Shown: positions 1 to 4,999 of the stretch, piece by piece
Layout of the letters: each line of letters opens with the position of its first letter
How positions within the stretch are numbered: position 1 is the first letter of the stretch
NCBI GenBank assembly: GCA_040081205.1
Contig: JBEBHE010000298.1
Coordinates: 1-5,724 of the forward strand
Direction of reading: 5' to 3'
DNA: 5,724 nt
From: UBA5216 sp040081205
GTDB lineage: Bacteria; Pseudomonadota; Gammaproteobacteria; Burkholderiales; SG8-41
The notes under the pieces: model-generated
Told to the model about the DNA's origin: nothing
The model's input: only the letters and a program-made list of their open reading frames with translations
The model's database searches: none
Program-made: the position numbers and the translations under genes

Positions 1-168
1 GAATATTTTGATGTGCAGGCGCAAGGCGGGCAGATCATCCTGACGCCGGTGCGCATCCAGCGCGCCGACGCAGTACGCGCCAAGCTCGCGGAACTGAATA
101 TTCAGGAGAGCGATGTTGCCGACGCGGTAACCTGGGCGCGCAAGGCTGCCGGAAAACTGAAAAAATGA
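1..168 (+). CDS. AbrB/MazE-like antitoxin, 3' end only
   Basis: Only the last 55 codons are present; the start lies before the window. The reading frame is open from base 1 to the TGA at 166-168. The visible part begins EYFDVQAQGG and continues with a short beta-rich stretch (IILTPVRI). This is the usual pattern at the end of a SpoVT/AbrB swapped-hairpin DNA-binding domain. A charged helical tail follows (roughly residues 22-48 of the fragment, with VRAKLAEL and VADAVTWAR), which in such antitoxins normally binds and blocks the toxin. The stop overlaps the ATG of the PIN gene (ATGA, 165-168), the classic layout of a translationally coupled antitoxin-toxin pair. Such antitoxins usually also repress their own operon, but the promoter lies outside the window. 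The family call rests on a short fragment plus the neighbouring gene. Confidence 0.78.
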   Translation, partial: EYFDVQAQGGQIILTPVRIQRADAVRAKLAELNIQESDVADAVTWARKAAGKLKK

Positions 169-605
169 CCCGTGCCGCGCCGCGCGTGGTCATGGACACG
201 AACGTCGCGCTCTCTTCGCTGGTGTTTGCGCAGGGCCGCCTTGCCCCGCTAAGGCTTGCCTGGCAACAATCGCATTGCTGCCCACTGGCCTCCAGCGTTA
301 CGATTGCCGAACTGCTGCGGGTTCTGACTTATCCAAAATTCAAGCTTACGCATGACGAGCAACGGGAATTGCTTGCCGACTATCTGCCTTACTGCACTGT
401 CGTCAAATTGCCGGCCGATCCGTCCAAAGCGCCCAAGACGCCACCGTGCCGCGATCCACTGGATGTGCCGTTTTTGCAACTTGCCATCGCCGGGCGGGCG
501 GAGTATCTGGTGACGGGAGATCGGGATATTCTTGCGGTAACGTTAGGCGCACGCTGCAAAATCGTGACGCCCGAGCAGTTCATGAAGGTGCTTGCGCACA
601 GTTGA
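165..605 (+). CDS. PIN-domain toxin, putative ribonuclease (VapC-like, COG1569 type)
   Basis: A 146-aa single-domain PIN protein, the normal length for the family. PIN toxins are Mg/Mn-dependent ribonucleases that stop translation by cutting RNA. The acidic active-site residues are visible: Asp11 in VVMDTNVALSSL, Glu49 in TIAELLRVL, Asp97/Asp100 in CRDPLDVPFLQLA, and Asp119/Asp121 in VTGDRDIL. The sequence order matches the group annotated as 'putative toxin-antitoxin system toxin component, PIN family'. The start is fixed by the ATGA overlap with the upstream antitoxin-like gene. No strong Shine-Dalgarno site precedes it, so translation probably depends on ribosomes finishing the antitoxin. 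All expected acidic residues are intact, so it should be active. The RNA target cannot be read from the sequence. Confidence 0.9.
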   Translation: MTRAAPRVVMDTNVALSSLVFAQGRLAPLRLAWQQSHCCPLASSVTIAELLRVLTYPKFKLTHDEQRELLADYLPYCTVVKLPADPSKAPKTPPCRDPLDVPFLQLAIAGRAEYLVTGDRDILAVTLGARCKIVTPEQFMKVLAHS

Positions 606-623
606 AATGTCTTGATTGCCAAC

Positions 624-630
624 GAGGGAG
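624..630 (+). promoter_or_regulatory. Ribosome binding site of the cupin gene
   Basis: GAGGGAG ends 8 bases before the ATG at 639. It decides between that ATG and an in-frame TTG at 612, which would add nine residues and has no comparable site. Confidence 0.75.
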
Positions 631-638
631 ACTGGAAC

Positions 639-1196
639 ATGAAAGTACACGAACTGGTGGCACGTTTCGCCAAGGCGGCCGACAGCGTTGATGCGATGAA
701 CGCGGCGCGCGCTGAACTCGATGCGCTGCGCGGCGATGTCGAAGCGGTTGAAAAAGCGCTGGGCTATATCTCAGGCGTCGGCGGCAATGCGCGTCAGGTG
801 TTTTATCGCGCGCCGAATCTGACCTTGCTTAAGGTGTGTTTCCCGACCGGCCGGCGCACGCCGCCACATAATCACGGCACCTGGGCGCAGATTCTGCTGT
901 TGTCGGGTGAAGAAAAGAACACGCTCTACCGCAACGAGGACGGCAAACTGCGCAAAGCCGGTGAGATGTCGCTGACGCGCGGCGCGGTGTTGCCGATGCG
1001 CGCGGATACCGCGCACGTGGCGGAGTGCATCGGCGGCGTGCCGGCCATCGGCCTGCATGTCTACGGCGGCGATATTCTTGATTTGCCGCGCCGCATGTGG
1101 AACCCCGAAACGCTGGAAGCGCATGCGCTCGACTGGACGCTGTATGAGCAATTTGCGCAAATGGCCTCGAAGGCCGCCAGCGCGCCTGTTGCCTGA
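639..1196 (+). CDS. Cupin protein, thiol dioxygenase-like (predicted metal enzyme)
   Basis: A 185-aa protein with one double-stranded beta-helix (cupin) domain after an N-terminal helical part (about residues 1-45). The core motif PPHNHGTWAQILLLSG gives His77 and His79, and His126 (ADTAHVAE) is the likely third metal ligand. The glutamate of ordinary cupins is missing from motif 1 (Ala83/Gln84 instead). That fits three-histidine iron enzymes such as cysteine dioxygenase and 3-mercaptopropionate dioxygenase. HTGTW-like spacing with a following Gly-Glu-Glu also resembles the bacterial thiol dioxygenase group and COG5553. Near the end, GLHVYGG places His140 and Tyr142 where those enzymes have a Ser-His-Tyr triad, with Gly138 in place of Ser. 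Arg57 could bind a substrate carboxylate; this is inference. The protein is cytoplasmic, with no signal peptide. It lies 33 bases after the toxin gene and 28 before the amidase gene. Family assignment is good; the substrate is unknown. Confidence 0.8.
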   Translation: MKVHELVARFAKAADSVDAMNAARAELDALRGDVEAVEKALGYISGVGGNARQVFYRAPNLTLLKVCFPTGRRTPPHNHGTWAQILLLSGEEKNTLYRNEDGKLRKAGEMSLTRGAVLPMRADTAHVAECIGGVPAIGLHVYGGDILDLPRRMWNPETLEAHALDWTLYEQFAQMASKAASAPVA

Positions 1197-1211
1197 TGAT
1201 CGCTACGAGTT

Positions 1212-1217
1212 AAAGGA
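1212..1217 (+). promoter_or_regulatory. Ribosome binding site of the amidase gene
   Basis: AAAGGA, 7 bases before the ATG at 1225. It fixes that start over ATGs further upstream in the same frame (from 1057), which lie inside the cupin gene and would give an unrelated N-terminal extension. Confidence 0.75.
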
Positions 1218-1224
1218 AGTCATC

Positions 1225-3543
1225 ATGCCAGATCAATCCGTCACACGAGGCAAAGTGTTCCAGCTTGAAGAAGCCACCATCGACGAATTGCATGCCGCGA
1301 TCAGGGCAGGCCAGGTCACGTGTGTCGAGGTTGTTCAGCGTTACCTTGACAGGGTTCGTGCCTACAACGGTGTATGCAGTATGCTGGTCACTGAAGATGG
1401 CGTCGCGGTTCCGCCCGCGACGGGTGTAGTGCGCGGCGACCAGGCGATTATTTTTCCGACGCAGACGTTGAAGGCTTCCGCGTTCTTGCCGGATATCGAC
1501 AAATACACAGGCCCGCCGCTGGAATTCGGGCATATGGACGCCACCGCGTCCGATCCAACGGTGCAGCAGCAGTTCGGCATGATCGCCGGGATTCCTAACG
1601 CGGGGCAGATCAATGCGCTGGCGACACTTAACCTGCGCGGCGAGCGTTCCGTCACCTGCAAGGGCGATTATGATCGCCATCCCTCGCTGGGGCCACTGCC
1701 CAAGGGCGCGCCGCCGGTATGCGACCAGTTCCGCCAGCAACCCGATGCATTGGAACGCGCCGCTGAACTGGATGCGCAGTTTGGCCGCACGCCGGATCTG
1801 GAAAAGCTGCCGATGTTCGGCGTGGTGTTTTCGTTCAAGGATGCGTTCGACACCAAAGACATGCGCTCGACCTGCGGTGGCGATGCCGCTTACGACATTG
1901 ATTTCCCGGCGCGTGATCACATTCTCGTTGAGCAATTGCGTAACAAGGGCGCGATTATTTTCGCGAAAGCGGTGAACACCGAATACAACGGCCGCGCCGG
2001 CGATCCGGGTGGGCGCAACGTGCCGGACAAGGTGCTGCCTTCGACACTCGGTTATCAGCGTGCGACGTGGGGCGGCAATCCGTCGAATCCATACGACACC
2101 ACACGCGCGGCCTCGCTCGGGTCGAGTTCCGGTTCGGCGCTGTCGGTCAGCACCAACATGGTGATGGCGAGTCTGGGTGAAGAAACGCGTGCGTCGTGCC
2201 GCGGGCCATCGAACCACAATTCGGTGGCGCTGATACTGCCGCACAAGGCGATGCTCGGTTTCGACGGCGGTGCGATTGGCGCGGATATCTATTGCGACCG
2301 CAGCGGCATTCACTGTCGCACCATCCACGATTGCGCGAAGGTGCTGGATGCGCTGAAAGATTCCGAGAGAGGCTATTACGATCCGCGCGATGTGTACACC
2401 ACGGTGCCGCGCTCTTCGGTGCTGAGTGCACCGTATGCCAGTCATACCCAACCAGCCGGCTCGCTGAAAGGCATGCGCATCGGTGTTATTCGTGAATCGA
2501 TGGCGTATCCGCCGGGCAACAAGTCCGAGGAGCCTATCGTTACCGCTGCTGCGCGTGAAATCAAATCGATACTCGGCGGAAAACTCGGCGCGACGTTGGT
2601 GGAATCGTCGCACCGGTACTGGCAGCGTGATCCCGACGTCGAATCCATGACCGTGGATTTTCGTTGCGCGTTGGCGCGGCTGGCACCGGTATTCATGCCA
2701 GACATCCTGTTCCGGCTCGATAAGAGCGGTCAGCCGCTATTCAAGGAATTTGCCGCGGCTATCGAACCGACTGAATTTATACCGGGCAAGATTTTCGGCT
2801 CAGGCAAAATGAAGCCTATCGACTATCTTGTGGAGATGGCCGATGGGCGCATTGAGCCGCCGGTTAATTTCGACATCGGCACGGTTCAGGATCAAAAATT
2901 GGCGAACATGTTTCGCTTTCACATTCCGCAGTATTTAAAGCGCCGCGCCGCCGACTGGAAGGAACGCGGTTATGCTGAAACACTGATTGATTTTGCGCAA
3001 CTCAATGCGCGCTCAAAATTCTGGGGCGACGACGCGCGCGCAGCGTTTAAAAACTGGGAAGAAACGGCTGACCCGCGCAATCCGCTGGGCGGGCGCCAAG
3101 GCATAGACGAACGTATCATGCTGCGCGAGCTGCTGCGTCGCGTGGACATGATGGTCATTCACGAAAACCGGCTCGACGCACTGGTGCGATTGCACACCGT
3201 ATATCCGCCGGGCATTATTGGTGGCGCGCATCAGCCGGGCTATCCCGGCAATACGCGTCCGGAAACCTACTATGGGCCGAATGCGGGCCTGACCGAAGTG
3301 CTGATTCCGGCGGGCTATGTCACCACGGCGTACGATCCCGTGTACAAGCTCTCCGCTGATGGCAAGCGTTACGAGATGGCGGCATCGGACACGCCAACGC
3401 AACTGGCTGCGCCGGGGCTGCCGTTCTCGCTGGTGTTCCGCGCCGAGCCGGGCAGGGAAGATATCATTCTGAAAATTGCCTCAGCGTACGAGGCTGCGTC
3501 GAAGCGGCGCGTGCCGCCACCGGCGTTTGGGCGGTTGCAGTGA
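1225..3543 (+). CDS. Amidase-signature family hydrolase, unusually long (772 aa)
   Basis: Amidase-signature enzymes hydrolyse amide C-N bonds with a Ser/cis-Ser/Lys triad. All three are visible: Lys205 in VVFSFKDAFDT, cis-Ser300 in SLGSSSGSAL and nucleophile Ser324 in GEETRASCRGPS. The 24-residue distance between the two serines equals that of malonamidase E2 and FAAH. The N-terminus (EATIDELHAAIRAGQ, then VVQRYLDRVRAYN) is the family's usual first helices, and ALERAAELDAQFG is the helix before the Lys strand. Typical members have 450-550 residues. Here about 80-130 extra residues lie before Lys205 (roughly 52-170), and a large variable part spans about 461-660 before a family-like end (VRLHTVYPPGI to AYEAASKRR). 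The usual DTGGS around the nucleophile reads ETRAS, so the oxyanion glycines are replaced. No signal peptide. Probably in an operon with the cupin gene. The substrate is unknown, and it is too divergent to call GatA. Confidence 0.88.
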   Translation: MPDQSVTRGKVFQLEEATIDELHAAIRAGQVTCVEVVQRYLDRVRAYNGVCSMLVTEDGVAVPPATGVVRGDQAIIFPTQTLKASAFLPDIDKYTGPPLEFGHMDATASDPTVQQQFGMIAGIPNAGQINALATLNLRGERSVTCKGDYDRHPSLGPLPKGAPPVCDQFRQQPDALERAAELDAQFGRTPDLEKLPMFGVVFSFKDAFDTKDMRSTCGGDAAYDIDFPARDHILVEQLRNKGAIIFAKAVNTEYNGRAGDPGGRNVPDKVLPSTLGYQRATWGGNPSNPYDTTRAASLGSSSGSALSVSTNMVMASLGEETRASCRGPSNHNSVALILPHKAMLGFDGGAIGADIYCDRSGIHCRTIHDCAKVLDALKDSERGYYDPRDVYTTVPRSSVLSAPYASHTQPAGSLKGMRIGVIRESMAYPPGNKSEEPIVTAAAREIKSILGGKLGATLVESSHRYWQRDPDVESMTVDFRCALARLAPVFMPDILFRLDKSGQPLFKEFAAAIEPTEFIPGKIFGSGKMKPIDYLVEMADGRIEPPVNFDIGTVQDQKLANMFRFHIPQYLKRRAADWKERGYAETLIDFAQLNARSKFWGDDARAAFKNWEETADPRNPLGGRQGIDERIMLRELLRRVDMMVIHENRLDALVRLHTVYPPGIIGGAHQPGYPGNTRPETYYGPNAGLTEVLIPAGYVTTAYDPVYKLSADGKRYEMAASDTPTQLAAPGLPFSLVFRAEPGREDIILKIASAYEAASKRRVPPPAFGRLQ

Positions 3544-3592
3544 TGTATTAAATAATTGTTTAAAAACAAATATTTAGGATATATTTACTATT
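3544..3592 (+). promoter_or_regulatory. A+T-rich spacer with possible promoter for the small membrane protein
   Basis: This spacer is about 85% A+T in an otherwise G+C-rich window. It contains TTGTTT at 3556-3561 (weak -35, 3 of 6) and TATATT at 3580-3585 (-10, 5 of 6), 18 bases apart. Transcription would then begin at about 3592, almost on the ATG at 3593, giving a leaderless message. The -35 is half of an imperfect dyad, TTGTTT-AA-AAACAA (3556-3569). The only Shine-Dalgarno-like sequence (AGGA, 3576-3579) is 13 bases from the ATG, which is poor. The whole reading is tentative. Confidence 0.35.
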
Positions 3593-3832
3593 ATGGACGA
3601 TGAAACTCCCAAGAATCCCTACTGGATGCTGCATTTCATCGTCAAGCATGGCGGCTGGATCGCGATCGTGTGTGGCGCGCTGCCGTTGCTGGCGAGCGTG
3701 GCGGGCGTTGTGTGTGGCGCGCCGTTATGGACACTCGCGGCGGGCGCGGTGGGAACGGCGTTTCTGTTTATGCTGATGCGCGCGTTTGTCGAACTGGTGC
3801 GCGTGATGGTCGATATGCTGCTGCCGAGATAA
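3593..3832 (+). CDS. Small two-helix membrane protein, function unknown
   Basis: I do not recognise this 79-aa protein. It starts with a polar segment (MDDETPKNPYW) followed by a basic spot (Lys18, His19). Two hydrophobic segments suit inner-membrane helices: about 21-43 (WIAIVCGALPLLASVAGVV) and 45-62 (LWTLAAGAVGTAFLFMLM). The C-terminal stretch 63-77 has charges at Arg63, Glu67, Arg70 and Asp74, spaced 3-4 residues apart. That suggests an amphipathic helix lying on the membrane. The first hydrophobic segment does not look like a cleaved signal peptide. The gene follows the amidase gene by 49 A+T-rich bases, so it may have its own promoter or be read through from upstream. It converges on the receptor gene with a 29-base gap. 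Codon use is like its neighbours, and the hydrophobic pattern makes a chance reading frame unlikely. Confidence 0.68.
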   Translation: MDDETPKNPYWMLHFIVKHGGWIAIVCGALPLLASVAGVVCGAPLWTLAAGAVGTAFLFMLMRAFVELVRVMVDMLLPR

Positions 3833-3861
3833 ATTCCGGCCAGCGATACGTTCGTGATGTT

Positions 3862-4836
3862 TTAATCGGCTTTGATGTTGGCGTCGCGAATTACTTTGCC
3901 CCACTTCGCGGATTCGGATTTGATGAACGCGCCGAATTCCTCTTGTGAATTGCCGACCGCTTCGGCGCCCATGCCGAACAACCTGTCCTTGATATCCTGC
4001 GAGCGCAGAATTTTTACCACTTCGGCATTGAGACGGTTTCGAATGTCGGCTGGTGTGGCTGCCGGCACCACCAGCGCAAACCAGTTGGTCAGCGCATAAC
4101 CCGGCACAAAATCGCGCATCGGCGGTACATCGGGCAGCACGGCCGAGCGTTTGGCGCTGAGTACCGCAAGTGCGCGCAGCTTGCCGGCTTTCACGAACGG
4201 CAGCGATTGCACAATGCTGTCGTAGCCGAGTTGCACCTGGCCTGCCATCAAATCAACCTGGCCCGGCGCGCTGCCCTTGTACGGCACATGCGTGGTGCGC
4301 ACGCCGGCCATGGCATTGAACATTTCCGCTGCCAGATGCGGTGCGCCGCCGCTGCCGCTGGAGTAATAGTTCATCACGCCGGGTTGCGCCTTGGCGAGGG
4401 CGATCAATTCGCGCGGATTTTTTGCCGGCAGCGACGGATGAATCATCTGAATGAACGTGACATCCACCACGTGCGTGACTGGCGCGAAATCACGCTCGAT
4501 GTTGAATGGCAGCTTGCTGCCGTAGAGCGCAGTGTTTACCGATAGATTCCCCAGCGTGCCCATGAACATCGTGTGGCCGTCGGGCGGCGCTTTAGCGGCG
4601 ATTTCGGTGCCGACAATGCCTTGCGCGCCGGCGCGATTATCGACGACGACCTGTGTGCCCAGCGCTTCGCCCAGGCGCGGCGCGATCATCCGCGCCACAA
4701 TATCGGTGCCGCCGCCCGGCGGAAACGCGACAATGATGCGTATGGGTTTGGATGCGAACGATTGCGCGTGAACGGCGCCGCTCACACCGCCGATCAACAA
4801 AGCCAGCATCGGAACCACCGGGACAATGGGGCGCAT
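3862..4836 (-). CDS. Bug-family (TctC-like) periplasmic solute-binding receptor
   Basis: A 324-aa protein of standard Bug length. Residues 1-24 are a signal peptide (Arg2, hydrophobic core MLALLIGGV, likely cleavage VHA|QS after Ala24), so it acts in the periplasm. Family landmarks follow in order: KPIRIIVAFPPGGGTD (41-45, ligand-binding loop), VVDNRAGAQGIVGTE (64-78), SGSGGAPHLAAEMF, HVPYKG, LPDVPPMRDFVPGY and TNWFALVVPAATP. Bug proteins bind small carboxylates or related molecules. They often work with, or apart from, tripartite tricarboxylate (TctAB) transporters. No membrane partner gene is present here, which is common for these 'orphan' receptors. The start has a good Shine-Dalgarno site and a well-formed upstream promoter. 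It is divergent from an MmgE/PrpD enzyme gene, which suggests its ligand is an organic acid of that pathway. The ligand itself cannot be inferred from sequence. Confidence 0.95.
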   Translation of the reverse strand: MRPIVPVVPMLALLIGGVSGAVHAQSFASKPIRIIVAFPPGGGTDIVARMIAPRLGEALGTQVVVDNRAGAQGIVGTEIAAKAPPDGHTMFMGTLGNLSVNTALYGSKLPFNIERDFAPVTHVVDVTFIQMIHPSLPAKNPRELIALAKAQPGVMNYYSSGSGGAPHLAAEMFNAMAGVRTTHVPYKGSAPGQVDLMAGQVQLGYDSIVQSLPFVKAGKLRALAVLSAKRSAVLPDVPPMRDFVPGYALTNWFALVVPAATPADIRNRLNAEVVKILRSQDIKDRLFGMGAEAVGNSQEEFGAFIKSESAKWGKVIRDANIKAD

Positions 4837-4844
4837 CGGAGAAA

Positions 4845-4850
4845 TCCTTT
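4845..4850 (-). promoter_or_regulatory. Ribosome binding site of the Bug receptor gene
   Basis: AAAGGA on the - strand, 8 bases before the ATG at 4836. It supports that start codon. Confidence 0.75.
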
Positions 4851-4883
4851 GGAAGATAGTGAAACTGAAACCAGATGGCAGCG

Positions 4884-4912
4884 ATCATACGTCAGGGGCA
4901 CCGGACCTTCAA
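4884..4912 (-). promoter_or_regulatory. Sigma70-type promoter for the Bug receptor gene
   Basis: On the - strand, TTGAAG (4912-4907, 4 of 6 to the -35 consensus) is followed after exactly 17 bases by TATGAT (4889-4884, 5 of 6 to the -10 consensus). The predicted transcription start is near 4877, giving a leader of about 41 bases that contains the ribosome binding site. Confidence 0.6.
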
Positions 4913-4922
4913 CGCACCATGT

Positions 4923-4942
4923 GTCATATGTCATATGTCATG
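4923..4942. repeat. Tandem TCATATG repeat, possible shared operator
   Basis: Two perfect copies of TCATATG (4924-4930, 4931-4937) are followed by a partial third (TCATG, 4938-4942). Each full copy contains the palindrome CATATG. The two copies centre at about 4930.5, some 53 bases from the predicted start of the receptor transcript (about 4877) and 52 from that of the MmgE/PrpD transcript (about 4982). The position fits a regulator serving both promoters. It could also be a neutral slippage repeat. Confidence 0.45.
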
Positions 4943-4943
4943 C

Positions 4944-4957
4944 GCGCCGGCCGGCGC
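4944..4957. repeat. Perfect 14-base GC palindrome
   Basis: GCGCCGGCCGGCGC is fully self-complementary with no loop, so it suits a dimeric DNA-binding protein better than a hairpin. It covers the place where the -35 of the MmgE/PrpD promoter should be (about 4947-4952). GC-rich genomes contain such strings by chance, so a role is only possible. Confidence 0.35.
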
Positions 4958-4969
4958 CGCACTTTGGAA

Positions 4970-4975
4970 TACAAT
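4970..4975 (+). promoter_or_regulatory. Candidate -10 element for the MmgE/PrpD gene
   Basis: TACAAT matches 5 of 6 of the -10 consensus. The predicted start near 4982 leaves an 18-base leader with the ribosome binding site. No -35-like hexamer lies 16-18 bases upstream (the sequence there is the GC palindrome), so this promoter, if real, probably needs an activator. Confidence 0.4.
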
Positions 4976-4987
4976 TGCCAGGTTACC

Positions 4988-4993
4988 AAGGAG
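4988..4993 (+). promoter_or_regulatory. Ribosome binding site of the MmgE/PrpD gene
   Basis: AAGGAG, 6 bases before the ATG at 5000. This strong site fixes the start codon. Confidence 0.8.
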
Positions 4994-4999
4994 CCCTGT

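Noticed and set aside
612..638. TTG start adding nine residues to the cupin protein
   Set aside because: No ribosome binding site at proper distance, while GAGGGAG is ideally placed for the ATG at 639 and would lie inside the extended frame.
1057..1224. Upstream extension of the amidase frame
   Set aside because: It lies inside the cupin gene in another frame, encodes nothing family-like, and the ATG at 1225 has a good Shine-Dalgarno site and starts the family-typical N-terminus.
1210..2613. Long open frame (467 codons) on the - strand inside the amidase gene
   Set aside because: Its translation is rich in Arg and His with no recognisable motif, it lacks a good ribosome binding site, and it lies opposite a gene with intact catalytic motifs. 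It is a by-product of G+C-biased codons.
3556..3569. TTGTTT-AA-AAACAA dyad as terminator of the amidase operon
   Set aside because: The stem is only six A/T-rich pairs with a two-base loop, too weak for an intrinsic terminator.
3833..3861. Terminator between the convergent membrane-protein and receptor genes
   Set aside because: I found no G+C-rich stem followed by a T run on either strand. A short TGATGTT direct repeat (3855-3861, 3873-3879) looks like chance.
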